From contig CM067082.1 in the NCBI GenBank assembly GCA_034008185.1, positions 5,378,984 through 5,442,983 of the forward strand: DNA of 64,000 nucleotides, read 5' to 3'. The notes under the pieces are model-generated. The model worked only from the letters and a program-made list of their open reading frames with translations, did no database searches and was not told the origin of the DNA. How positions within the stretch are numbered: the first letter of the stretch is position 1; every line of letters begins with the position of its first letter. A program made the translations under genes and the position numbers. Shown here in pieces: positions 23,576 through 36,400 of this stretch. This stretch comes from Gorsachius magnificus. Lineage: Eukaryota; Chordata; Aves; Pelecaniformes; Ardeidae.

Positions 23576-26500
23576 TTTCAATAACCTCAAAACCCAAAGT
23601 ACCATAAGTGAAATGGCTGAAATGTAGTCCAGAAAAGGTTATCTGTTCTGAGACCAGTAACACAGAAATCTGCTGGAAGTTCAGCTGTCTGAAGTGATTG
23701 GAAAGGATTTGATTAAATGTTACTCTGGAGCTACCAGTGTAATTCAGCTGTGAAGAAAGGTGTATGTGACATTTGTAGAAGTCTCTAATGAAACCTCACA
23801 TAGGAAGCTGCTTCTCTGAGAAGAGCTCAAATCAAACCCGAATAGGAAGAAGTAAAGTTTTGGAGGCAATCAGGAATGAAGACATTGTTGGGTTTATGCT
23901 ATGGAGATACTACACTGAGTGCAATTAGATCAATTCTCAAAAGCTGAGTAAATCTGGCAGGTGAGTTCTGTGTTCACTACTTAGACATCTAATACAGTCT
24001 TGCTTGCTTTGAACTGCTCTTTCTCTGAGGCTGATTCCTTTAATTTAGCAAAATCAAGAGTTGACTGATCTCCAGGAATCCATCAGAGGACAGGGTCTTG
24101 AGGGGAAAAGATTGCTGAAGTAGGGCCACTTTTGGCAGAAGAGCATTCTGAATAGAAACTGTCTGTTGACAAATGCAGTCTAGATTTTTTAAAGACTATA
24201 AACGTTTTCAACACAGTGTTAGAGCAGAAATACTGGTGGAGAAGAAAGTACCAAATAATGGTGTTTAATGGGATATGAAAAGGAGAAAAAGAAGCAGGGC
24301 ATTGTGGTAGCAGGAAAGTTAACTGCTTCAAGCTTGATTCAGGCATATAATACATTTGTTTATGTTGAGTTAGTGAGTGACTTTGCTTTCAATGGTCCAT
24401 TTACAAAACCATTGTGTTTTTAAAGCAAAAAAAAAAAAAAAGCTATGCATAGGTTACTTCTTGTAGGAATATTGCTTAAGACATGCTGACTGCAGGGGGG
24501 TTGGACTAGATGACCTCTAGGGGTCCCTTCCAACCTAAAACATTCTATGATTCTATGATTGCAGTTAAGCTGTAACAGGTGATTGAGGAACACCATAATG
24601 ATGATAAATTGTTATGGTAGCACAAGGTCTTAATTTTCTAGGTATTGTTAGAAGTAAATTGAATAATAGATTAATTGAACATCCAAATTAAAAAATGAAA
24701 AGCTATCAAAATAATTATGAAAATGGGCTGCACTTTCAAAAACAGGTGTGAAGATAATTGTAAGGAAGAAGATTGAAAAGACAAAAAAGCTGTCTTGTAA
24801 AGCAGTTGGTGAAAAGTATCATTGAATCTGCAGAGAAATAGATTTTTTGATGGACACAGAAGATACCATTTGAATAAAAAATGTAGAAAAAACATGATTC
24901 AGCTTGTGGACAATTAAGAAAAAAGGAAAAAAGATGAGAGGTATGTATTAACAAGAGAGGCAAGAAAGATGCTTTGATCAGGCAGGATTTTAATTACCCA
25001 GCAATTAAACAAATTTTACGGTTAAGTGTGTAGAGAATGAGAAATGGAAAATATGCTAATTGTAGTGGAGGAATATTCTGAATAGCCTATGTAGGACAGG
25101 TTCAATGTGTAATTGGTTTCGGGCAGTAAGCAAGAAGGGAGGCCTTGTTCCAGAATGCATACACTGAGCTTTCCTTAGCTGGCTTCTGACATTTTTCAGC
25201 TTTTGTTTTATTTTACTTGAAAAAATAATGCATCTGCTTGGAACTGAGTGCCATGAATATTGTAAATGAAAGACGTCTTTTCACTGACTACATTGTACTT
25301 TGGATCAGACTCTTTTTTTACTAATAGACACTCAACTGGACTATTACATCTTCTTAATAGAAGTGCAAATGTACTCTGTTGTAGTTTGAAGTTTGTACTT
25401 AAGTCAAATGGGAAGTTTTCCTTTTATTTTTGTATTTTACTAAATGCAAAATTTTTCAAGTATTTGCACGTGTTCTCCCTCCACCCCCATGCATTTTGAG
25501 TCGTTGGCTCAGGCCGGTGTGACCTGTCATCGGTAGAAGTTCTCTGGCAAAGAGAGGTTTTGAGGGGAGGGAAGTTGGTTTAATTTTCAGTGTTCATTCT
25601 GAAGTAGTCCTTTATTTCATCAAGGAAGCAGAAGTGAATTAATGACTGTAAAGAACATAAATCCACCTCAGTAAGCCTTGTAATTCTGAAATTAATAGCT
25701 TCCAGCTGTCAAAACCTCAACAGTACGAGCACAGACCAGAACAGACAGATTTGTATGAGGAAATATAAGCTTTGACTGAAGCCCTCACTCTTTCATGCTC
25801 TCTCCTTTCCTCCTTTTTATTATCTCTCTCTCAAAATTGGCAGCTAATTGTCTGTTTTTTAGCACAAGAGGGATTTTTTCCACCTTATTTTTCTCCATTT
25901 TGTATTTTTTCTTAGCCTGTTCCTTCTTCCCATTGTCGCTTTGGTAAAACAATGCCAGAACTTGACTTGATTTTACTTTTCTTTTTTTTTTTTTTGTATC
26001 CCAGACCTTTGTATTAAGCAAACATAACATACTTTTTGAAAAGAAAGGTTGTACGGTGTTAGGACAGAAAGAAGTTGATTTCAGTTGATTGACTTGAATC
26101 ATTTATTGATTTGGTTTTACAAAGGAAGCTAATCAAACAGAAAAGCTTTCCTGAGCTGTGATGCTGTGTGCTCATTGATACTGTATACTCAGTTGTGAAC
26201 TTACACTTTTTATTTTAGTATCTGCTTCCTTATTAATTAGAAATTCAGGCTCACTTTAATAACATTTCTGATTAACTACGTATACATTAGAAAAAGTGAC
26301 AGAAGGAGAAGGGCTAGTTTTTTTGCATCTTAGGATGTAAAAGAGGAGCTGAGCAAATGTTTTCTGTAGGACGGCTTTGTACAAAAGGGCTTTCATCAAA
26401 AGATACGCGAGTTGTTTTCTGTTGCTCATTACATTTTGTATAGTATCATATAAAGTTGTGGCTTAATAATATCAGAAATGTACAGAGCTGTTACAGAACT

Positions 26501-28137
26501 TCTATATCAAGGCCAGACACGAGATGAAATAAGGAAGAATCTTAATTAAAAATGCTAGTAGTATATAGAAAGGGTAAAATGTCTTGGCAGTGTCTGGAAT
26601 TACAGAGAGAGAAATAGTTGGTTGCCTAGTGTGAAAAATTCAGGAAAGAAAAAAGACAGCAGCAGCAATCCTCAATAATTAAAAGAAGTGTTAAGGGATA
26701 ATTACATTTCTGTGCTTTGATAAACAGCTTTGATAAACAGTCAACTGCCAGACATCTGAGTGAATGATGGGGTTGGTTTGTTCAAGTTAAAGGAAAAGCC
26801 CAGGTCTTAAAACTGTTGAAGATTATAAATCGGAAACTTCAGAGCAGAAACAGGTGCCACTAGCCCCAAATGGTTCTGGTTGGAAGTCTTCCAAGAGTGC
26901 TCTCAGCTGTGGGAGCATTTAATACATTTGTTCCAGTGGGATGTGAAGGCTCAGAGTTGGTTTTATTCTGCACCCAAGCTCCAGACTCTGGCTGGAGCAC
27001 TGCTGAGTGGGGGAATCAGCAGGTCAGATCTGGCAGGGCTTCTTGGCTTGGCTTTGCCTGACTCAGACTGGTAGACTGGGTAAAACATGACTTTGCACCT
27101 ATACATTAGGCCACTTGGATTCATATCCCTTGTTTGAAATGAGATATATTTGTAGCTCATTCATTCTGTCCAGAAATTTAGGCCCATGCATAAACTTTCC
27201 AAAATGGGAGCAGACCCCATGGGGGCAGGTGTCCACACCGTGCTGCCCAGTGAGTTCCTTCATGGCATTTAACTCCTAATAACTGCATCACCTCTTGCTT
27301 TACTGTTACAGTATTTCCCATATATGCTTCACTTCCAGAAAGAAAATGTGCAGGTTTCTCTCACTAATGCAATTGCCAAATAGTGGGAGTGAAACAAAGA
27401 AAATGAAAGATGAGAAACGTAATCTCAAGTTTTGAGATTTGGATGAAAATAAGATCAGTCAACAGCTGTCAGTTGGAGTAAACATCCTGAACTTTGCCTG
27501 TTAAAGAGGCAAAATGACCTCTTCTGGTTTCCTAGCGACTATGATTTTGTATAACTTGCTGGAGCAACCAGTGAGGTTCCGAACATCTGTTCCTAATGAA
27601 GGTATTAATCAGTATTGTGATTACTATTCGCTGTTTATGAACTATTTTTGTTAACTAGTTAAGTTTTATTTGAGGGAAATTATTTCTGGTTATGGGCACT
27701 TAATAGATAGTGATTTGTATTGTCTGCATATTGTTTTGAATTAATCTCATAACATGAAATATACATCTTTATGTTATTTATTCAGAAGTAGGTGTCTCAA
27801 TAGAATTTTGTTTGGAGAGCCTTTTGTAAACTTATTGAGCTCCATCTGAGAACCTTGCTGTGAATAGGAATTTCAAGATTAAATTTATTTGTGACTCATT
27901 TCCAGCCCTTTTGTTCTCATGTCAATATTGTTCTTTAGTTTAAATAGCTTTTCTCAGTCTCTGATGTTTGCTTTTTTTTTTACTCTCGTTCTTTCTTTTG
28001 TCCATTTTGAGACAGCAGTCAGGACTACCTCTCCTAGTCTCCCTGATAGCATAATGAGGTTTTTTTATTGCCCACACCACAATTATCTCAGTAGCCTCTG
28101 TCTGTGTCTGTTGTAAAAGGGTTTTTTTCTTTTTAGA
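23576..28137. other. Non-coding block, purine-rich in its first part
   Basis: About 23.6-25.1 kb is unusually purine-rich on the plus strand and may hold very old retroelement sequence. A motif near 24983-25003 resembles a LINE endonuclease block. A poly-A run lies at about 24427. A 13-bp tandem duplication occurs at 26714-26739. No gene is recognised. Confidence 0.45.
24491..24560 (+). mobile_element. CR1 3'-terminal fragment (~70 bp)
   Basis: The sequence GCAGGGGGGTTGGACTAGAT, GACCTCTAGGGGTCCCTTCC and the tail ATTCTATGATTCTATGATT are the canonical CR1 3' end with two tail units. The copy is extremely 5'-truncated but closely matches the consensus. Confidence 0.93.
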
Positions 28138-28600
28138 TCATGGATTACAAGATGAGGAACTCCTACAGAGAGTCCAGAAGAGGGCTACAAAGATGATTAG
28201 GGGACTGGAGCATCTGTCCTATGAGGAAGGGCTGAGGGAGCTGGGCTTGTTTAGCCTGAAAAAGAGAAGACTGAGAGGGGATCTCATCAACACATACAAA
28301 TATCTTAAGGACGGAGCCAGACTCTTCTCGGTGGTGTCCAGCAACAGGACAAGGGGCAATGGGCACAAACTGAAGCATAAGAGGTTTCAGTTGAACATGA
28401 GGAGGAACTTCTTTACTTTGAGGGTGACAGAGCACTGGAACAGGCTGCCCAGTGGGGTTGTGGAGTCTCCTTCTCTGGAGATATTCAAAGCCTTCCTGGA
28501 CGATGCCCTGTGCAACCTGCTCTGGATGAGCCTGCTTTAGCAGGGGGGTTGGACTGGATGATCTCCCGAGGTCCCTTCCAACCCTTGACATTCTGTGATT
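28138..28600 (+). mobile_element. CR1 LINE fragment with intact C-terminal frame
   Basis: A 5'-truncated CR1 covering the last part of ORF2 and the 3' UTR, ending with GGTTGGACTGGATGATCTCC...CCTTCCAACC and ATTCTGTGATT. It is the plus-strand counterpart of the 6085 and 60219 copies, sharing GGAGTCTCCTTCTCTGGAGA and CAACCTGCTCTGGATGAGCC. The tail is a single unit. Confidence 0.95.
28193..28540 (+). pseudogene. CR1 ORF2 C-terminal remnant, uninterrupted
   Basis: A 115-codon frame from an internal methionine to the natural ORF2 stop (TAG, 28538-28540). The frame is also open upstream to the truncation point ([14 protein letters not shown]). Recognisable segments are [63 protein letters not shown] and [10 protein letters not shown]. 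Relative to the copy at 6.3 kb it lacks a few residues between YLK and RLF (in-frame deletion) and does not carry that copy's premature stop. No catalytic motif is present, so it is a dead tail with no expected function. The lack of stops suggests a fairly young insertion. Confidence 0.85.
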
Positions 28601-29622
28601 AGATCTTCGGTAGGATAACTCTTGACACAGATCTTTAATGATCTCTACCTTAATAAAGTAAATCTGTGCTTTCATTTTCAAGACTATCTATTGCCCTCTA
28701 TTAACCACCAAAATTATAGTGATTATTTAGTGTTTCAGAGAACATGATGTAGGCTATTGAAACCAACATTGCCTCTCTCACAAGCATTAGTTTGAAACTG
28801 GCAATGATGGAGTAAATCCAGTTTATGAAACCTTCTGGCTCATTTCAAAGTTTATGTATTAAGACCAGCGTGAATTTAGTTGGTATCTGGCTCCAACACA
28901 GTGGTTAGCAAGTTGCTGCTGTCTCCCCAGTGTAGCAGGATCTTTAATGTTTAAGGTGGATAATAATGTAGTCACTCTGAGTAAATACAAAATAATTAAA
29001 CCACCAAAACTTTCAGAAGTTAATTTTGACCAATATTGTAGTAAAGCAGTATCAGGCCTTATTTCTGTCTATTGTGAAGAGGGATCTCTACTATTTCAAA
29101 TGGAGTACGGGTTGTATGTTGGTATAAAATTCCTGTGTTATTTGGGTTTTTTCATCACTTAAAGTCTTTCTTAGCAAACACTAAGGAAGATGCTCCACAT
29201 AACTTTGGGGGTAATTTTTCCAAACATCTGGAATCATGTCATATTTGCCTGGTCTGTGACATTCCCCTGGCTGTGCTGATGATGTTGCTATAGGAGATAT
29301 TTTCTGAAGAAAAGGCTCCTTCCCGCTGTCATTTGCCCTGATGCTGAGAGAACGGTCCGTTTGTGGCTGCGAACCCTGCACCTGGGTAGCTGTCTCGTGA
29401 GAATTGGATTGATGCCTGCAGCTCGATCACTAAATGGTCAAATATACATCAGACTTTTTTTCCTATTATCTAGGCTTGTATTCTGAGTGACAAGTGACAT
29501 TTGTCTATGCAGGTGACTTGTATTGTCCTTACACATGTAGAAACAAAGATGTTTTCCTTGCAGTATCCGTTGGTGTTGCTAGTTGGAAATTCAACAGTTC
29601 ATAGGAAACCCAGATACAGAGA
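28601..29622. other. Unique non-coding sequence
   Basis: No recognised repeat or gene. A short open frame at 28947-29162 has low-complexity A+T-rich composition and no splice context worth noting. Confidence 0.5.
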
Positions 29623-30472
29623 TGTATGTCAAGTTTAGGTTAGTTTTCATTACCCATATCTTGGAATTCAAAATGCATGGGGTGCCCATGCCCCTGTGTT
29701 GCCCCTGAGGGGAGATGCCGGGGCTGCCCCGTGCCGGACACAGCCTGTCCCAGCCGGCTCCAAGGGCCCCACCGCAGGGCACAGCTGAGCCCCTCAGCCA
29801 AGCTGGGGGCGCCGGGGGCAAAAGCGGTTTCGGAAAGGGCCAGAGGCGGCCCAGGCCGAGGAGGAGGAAGGCAAGGAGGGAGCAGCAGCAGAGGCAGCCC
29901 CAGGCCGCAGGAGGAGGAGGAGGAGGAGGGCAGGAGGTGCTGCAGGCCCGCAGCAGGGATCCCCTGCAGCCCTGGAGAGACCCCGCTGGAGCAGAGCCCC
30001 AGCCTGCAGCCCGGGGAGGGCCCCAGGCCGCAGCAGGGGGATCTTTCCTGCAGGAGCTGCGGCCGTGGAGAGCCCAGGCGGGAGCACCCCCCGGGGGGGC
30101 CCGGAGCAGGGAGACGGGTGAGGAGGGAGGAGCAGCCCCCAGGGGCTGGCAGGGACTGACCGCGACCCCCAGGGGGGGGGGGGTATTTCCTGCTGAGGCT
30201 GGCGGACAAGGGGTGAAGGTGGGATGGGGAAAAGGGTGGGAAGATGTTTTAATTTATGACTTATTTTCTTACCTTATAAATCTGTTCTAACTGGCAGTAA
30301 GTTTAATTTTCCTCAAGTCGAGTCTGTTTTGCCTGTGACAGTGACTGCTAAGTGATCTCCTTGTCTTTGCCTTGACCCATGAGCTTTTTCACCCTTTTTT
30401 CTTCCCCTGTCCTGTTGTGAGTGAGGAAGCAGCTGGGTAGGCACCTGGCAGCTGACCAAGGTTAACACACCA
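29623..30472 (+). mobile_element. GC-rich LTR-like repeat (probable solo LTR of an avian endogenous retroelement)
   Basis: An 850-bp segment begins with TG and ends with CA, flanked on both sides by GAGA (29619-29622 and 30473-30476). That fits a 4-bp target duplication but is short enough to be chance. The first two thirds are very GC-rich, with a (GGA)n tract near 29909-29930, C6G7 at 30087-30099 and a run of 12 G at 30172-30183. From about 30240 it switches to A+T-rich sequence with TTATAAATCTG, TCAAGTCGAGTCTGTTTTGC and GCACCTGGCAGCTGACCAAG. From memory, this second part resembles a common bird LTR 3' portion. No gag, pol or env sequence is adjacent, so a solo LTR is likeliest. Long frames on both strands here are composition artefacts. 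Alternatives are a CpG-rich host element or a non-LTR 5' UTR. Confidence 0.45.
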
Positions 30473-33400
30473 GAGACTGTTACTTCAATATCTGGATATT
30501 CCCTTCCAATTACTGCCTTTTGGGGAGGTTGTAGTGCAGTCCATGCAGTTCCTTGGAGTCAGTAATACTCAGAAAGCTCTGCAAAAGCAATAGATACTAC
30601 ACAAAGGTAAAAAATACACTAGAATGACACAAGGCAAGGAATGAAAATGAGCCAATGCAGGATTTTTTGCTTGTGAGAAATTGTTTTGGCTTTCTAGCTG
30701 TCACAGTACATAGTTGTGGTACAGGAAGTCCATTCAGAAAGCTGTGCGTAATTCTGTCGATTGAAAGTGAGCAGGGGCAAACCAGGACTGTGGAGCGCTA
30801 CAAGCCTGATAGAGGAGGAGGCAGCTGGTAATAGAGGTTGGCGAAGATAATCTGGAAGCCGTTCTTCAGAAGGCGTGGTGGCAAACAATGAAATTCTTCT
30901 GTTCTTTTGAGCGAGTGAAAAAATCTAACTACTTGATCATCATGCAGAGCTAACCTTCATAAGTTTCCTTCTGTTCTTGTAAGAAATTGTTAGGCAATGT
31001 ATTGTGTGACATTAAGAGAATAACTCTGACATACTGTATAGCATCATTCTTAATCCTTTGTGTTCTATTTTAAAGTATCATTTGTATTGCATTGGCACTG
31101 GCAACTTGGGAATAATCCCATAGTGTTTCTTAATTTATGTAAAATACCACAGACGATGTTTACCTCTGTCTTTCATCTGGAGTTTCAGTCTATGGAGCTG
31201 TTCGTTTGCCATACAGCATGCCATAGTAATCAACAAACCTTTAGTCAAATTAAGTTGGATATTTTGATGGTATGGACTCAGAAAAAAATTGTTCCATGTC
31301 TAAATTTCAAGATGAAGGGACCAAAGCATTACATAAAGCCAGAGATTTCATTTAGCCCAGGAACTACATTTTATTCAGATCCTGTTATCTGTAAGTACTA
31401 AAATGTCGCTCCATCAGTTGTTTGAAGCAGATTGGCTGTGCCTTCAGTTATCTCACATTAGAGTTTACTCTTCTAATTAGAAACTCACCATATTCTGTAT
31501 GGCATAGTGGATGTTTCTTAGTTGCACAGATTCCAAATGTGGCCCTTGATTGTGCGGTTATTTTTGTTTTTCATGAAGGTTCACACTAACAACATGCTTA
31601 TTCCCAGTAGTCTTTTGGATATCATTGGGTAGTACTATTGTACTGTAACTTACAGCAATACAGCCTGTGAACTACCTTTGGGAAGAAGCTTTAAGCTGAA
31701 ATACACACGTGATGACCCGTATGCTTTTCCTGATGTGCTGAAATCTAGAGGAAGCTATATGAAGGGCTTTTCTGAGCTCTGAGATAACAAAGAAGCAGGA
31801 GATGCAAGTGCAGGTTCCAATATTTTCAGTGCTAAAAGTGGAATTGCCCTGAGCATTTCACCAGAAATTAAATGTGAGTACGCAGTATCTGGCAATTAAT
31901 AGCAAATTAAAACTATCTTTATAAGCAGTGATTAGACAGTATTTAATTGTCATTACTTCATATTCTGATGGCAAAGTGAATTTATTAAAGTTTGCAAACA
32001 CGGAAATAAACACAAGTAAATATTTTGTTCTGTAAAATTTTACTCATATGTAATAATGTCTAGGTGAAAAGTCATTTGGGATTCTTTCTATTTTGAAACA
32101 GGGATTAAAATGAATCCAAGTCATCTTGCTATTCATTAAGTAGCTCACTCCTGCTCCATCATGAATAATAAATGATATGATGGGAAGGCTCGTCACTTGT
32201 TAGTGAAATTTGACTGTCAGCAAGTAAGTTAATAGATATAACTAAAAAGCAAGCTAAGGTCGGCATAAAATATCTTTGAAGCTTTCTAAAGCTGTATGGT
32301 GAAGATCAGGATTGGATGCCTTCTACTGCCTAAGAAAGTGGAAATTACTGCGATGTACCTGTAGAGCTGTTTCCTCATTTTTCCAATCCCACAACCCATT
32401 CAAACTACCTATAACTGGCAAGAATATAGGATATTTACTTTCTTTGGCTTACCCACAAACCTGGGTGATTTTCAAGTGTACAGAGAAGCTCATTCTATGA
32501 GATCCGTAAGATGTCAGAAATAGCTACATATTTCTTCCTTTCAACCCCTGTTAGCAGAGAAACCTCATCATGGAAGGTCAAGGCATTATGAATAGATATA
32601 CATTGATTGCTACCACCACCCCCAAAAAACCCAAATCCCAGCTCACCCATTAAACCCCATCTCATTTCTGGGGTTGACTATCTTGGAGCTTTTATGGGAA
32701 ATGCTGGGAAGTTAAAAGGATGGTGCTGTCAGTAGAAATGCATCTCCCATTCTCCTCTCTCCCCATCCTCTCCTTTTCAGTCTCCTGTGTGTGGAGGTCT
32801 CTTAGTGAAGCCAAATCACGTGTGTGGTTTTAAAGATGTGTGGATTAAAATACTGTAGGCTCTGTTGGATGCCTGAAAACACCGACGACACCAGGAAATT
32901 TATACTTTACCCTGCTAATTGTTGGAAAATATGAGCCCTTGATTGGTATGCAATTAGAAGTGTAACATTCTGTTAAACATATCACACAGCATATGGCATG
33001 TTAGTAGCAAATCGTCTAATTTAAAATGAAAAAAGTATGTAGCTCTCCGTATTAGCAATTTTTGCAGGGAGTCAGAATTTGCTGTTTGTCTAAATGTCAG
33101 AGGGGAAGAAGTCATCCTTAGTTGTTCTAGTAATCTAGATTTGGTTTATGTTTGATAAAATTTCTGATCTCTAACAATAAACAAATATAGAAGAGGAAAA
33201 CCCATAATGTATTTAAATGTGCCATTAGTTCCAACTAATCAATAAGTATGCCTTTTATAAAAAAAAATAATTTGAACTACTTTACCACATCTGCTTTAAT
33301 TCAAACAGGTTAAAAATGCTGAAGCAAAACCATAATTGCAGAACCACAGAAAAAAAAAAAAAAGCAAAGGGCCATGAGTGGAATTCATTGACGGGCAGTC

Positions 33401-36400
33401 AGATGGTGCACTGTTCTGTCAATTAAAAACATAGAACGGGTCCATAGACAGACGATCCTTTCTTTAAAAACCTCAGTGGTTTGAAGGTTTGATATGCCCT
33501 CTAGTCTTTCAGTACCTATTCTCTGATTGTTTTTTTTCTTTTTGGTGGTGTGTTTTGGAAGAAGATTTTCACACATATACCAAGGTGTTGCAAGGAGCAC
33601 CCTTCTGTTAGAGGCTGAAGTCTTGCTTGTATGGACCCAGGGATGACTTGTGCTTAGATGAGGCACTCAGCCCATTTATAAAGCTAATTGTAAGCACTGC
33701 TAATTGTAGGCATGGTCTGTTGAAAGGTGGCTTGGTAGTCCAGGCTAAGGTGGGAGCAAGGAAACTGCATCTGAGTATGAAATATTTCCCTTTCACAGTG
33801 GTTGTGCAGGGTTACTGCGTGTCTTCAAATACGATTAATCTTGGAGGGGATTGCATTTCACTGATTGACTGTACGTACACCACAATTTTTAGCAGTGAAG
33901 TTTAAAAGCCTTTGAATGCTGCAGACACGTTTTTATGCTCTGCAAGCTTGTAATTTCTAATATTTGTAGATGGTCAATTTGTCTCATGTTTGGCAGATAA
34001 TATTTATCTTCCTCAAAGTTTCTGACTTCCTAGTCAGTCTCACTGTTGCTATGTTAGGATAACTCATCATTTAAAAAATGTGCCTTATTTCTACTTTAAT
34101 TTACATCTTGTCTCGGGTCTTTTCCCTATGGCATAGTATTTGTGAGACATCGGTCTGATGGTATATTTGCCAATGTATCTGAAAGCAACCTCCCAACGCT
34201 GGCTTTATTAAGTGTTTATCCTGTAATGGTAAGGAGGGTTCCCATTCTGCTTGTCTCCTCGTCGTCTCTGCCTTTGTCACCCTCCTACTTCAGTCGCTGC
34301 AAGTGACTTGTACCGCAATGTAGGTGAGCGCTGCAGAGACACAGCCTAGCCTTGTGAGAATATGCGTCCCTATCTTAAACTGGGCAGGAAAGAAAATTTT
34401 TCTGCTCTAGCAGATAACTGATCATTTATTATGCTCAAGTACTGACATCAGTTTTGTTGTGACTTTGTACTTCATTTTGACATTGCATTATACAGTCAAT
34501 TTGGCACTGAACTGGAGAAAATGAGAATACTAGGAAGGCGACTCCTCAAACTATTAATTTTATATCAGACAGCTCTCCAAAATGTTGCATGGGGAGGGGA
34601 GAGTTCTTTTTCATTCTGCTTTACTCACCAAATTACAGTTACTTTGGAAATCTTAAATCTCGTACATTTAAAATCAGTTTGTGCTACAAAGCCTGAGGTT
34701 TGGTATCGGTTGTTCCTGTTGTGTGTTGTAGTCACTAATCCTTTTAATGAAGAGCTTTTAGCATTGAAGAGATTCTATTTTTAGTAAAGCCATTAGAGCA
34801 TAAAGCTCCTCATTGCTATTCTGCAGCATGTAGCTGTAATGTTTGTCAGTGGAGAAAAGATATTTTTAGCTGCAGCATTGAAAACCGAGGCTGAAAGGTC
34901 AAGAATCCTCACGGGGATATGTTCTGCTACATCAGTGCTATCACACAGCTGCTGTTTACTCTCTTATCGTTCTTCAGTAATAAGAAGATTTCTTTATTGT
35001 GACACTAAAGGTATAAAGCATCAAAAGGATTTTGTGTGCATGAAATGAATACTCGGGGAAGGATGATGTATCCAATCACATTAAATGTTCTACTCCTCCT
35101 TAAGTGAATGATTTTATTTTCCCAAAGACTATCTCAATACCTATTCGTCAAAAGATTCATTCTAGGAGAGTTTTTTATTAAAGGGGATAAGACCTAATGC
35201 AAGCAAAAGGCAATCTGCTGAAACAGCGAAGCATTTTAACTACTCGCTATTCTGCCTGACATCTACACCATTCATTTTCTTAGCAGCGTACTGCATGAAC
35301 GGAAGACATAATATCAACGTGTAGTTTGCCAAGGGAAAAAGAGCCTGGAGATTTCTATTGGTAATTTGAGGAACAGAATTGTGGGTGGTGGTGATTATAT
35401 CTGCTCCAGGACAGCTTGTAGCGCACTGGATAGGTACTCAGCAATCACAAAAAGATCATGTGGTCCTATTGTAACAGGATACGATAGATGATATGTAAAA
35501 GGGAGAAGGAAGAAAGGAGGGGAAAAAAGGGATAATTATAGGAATACAAGGCTGCATATATTAGCTGAGTATACAATGTGGAGGCTTCAGAGGGTATTCT
35601 AATATTTTTATATGAAAGTCAGGGGGAAAAGAGATTAATAATTTCCACATTGAGAAAATGAGGGCTGTATGATCAAAGGAAGGGCAGAGAAGAAATGGCC
35701 TGTTGACAGATGGCTTAGGAAAATGAAAAGATTTTTCAGAGGATATGAGTCTGGAGTTTTGTGCTGTTTTGGGAGACGCAGGCATTGTCATCATGTTTTA
35801 ATATCAATAAGCTGCTATGTAACCCTTCTTACTCACCAAACGTAACGTGGCATAGGAAAAGTATGAGTGAAATAATACACTGATAGGTACGTTTTCTTCT
35901 CAGAGTATAATGAAATTAATTGTACTTCTCTAAGAATTTCTTCGAGGTCTTGCTGCTGGAGGTTGTTCTTATCTTCTGTCACATGAAGTCCGTTATCACA
36001 TACCTTTTAAAACAGGTTCCTTCATATCAGAAAATTATTTTAATTCTACTCTTTCTGCATACTCAAAACAGTTTTTAACACCACCTTTTCCAAGCTTTCT
36101 CTATAGGCAGTATTTGACTTACTCCGTGTGGTTATACCTGTTACGTTGTTCAGTCGTGCCAGGCAGCAGCGCAGTGAGCACACATTAATAGGCAGCTCCT
36201 GTCCTCGGGATCTCATACATAAATAAACCAAACATTGAAGGATTGTCAAAAAAGAATTGGAGAAACTGAAGAGATCTCAATTCTACAATTATTTTCTTTT
36301 GTAATTGAATGAGATTTAGGTAAATGGGCATTGGCTGAAGGGAATGACAGAGAAAGGGAGGGTATGGCTTTATGAAAAGACAAGACATTAATGGCTTGTT

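Noticed and set aside
23640..24360. Purine-rich stretch considered as retroviral internal sequence
   Set aside because: No protease, polymerase or envelope motif could be read in any frame.
28163..28681. 172-codon frame on the minus strand
   Set aside because: It is the antisense shadow of the CR1 copy at 28138-28600, which has a genuine ORF2 frame on the plus strand.
29640..30290. Long open frames (up to 191 codons) on both strands of the GC-rich block
   Set aside because: They overlap in several frames and both strands and are dominated by proline, glycine, arginine and glutamine from GGA/CAG-type simple sequence. Stops are rare simply because the DNA is GC-rich.
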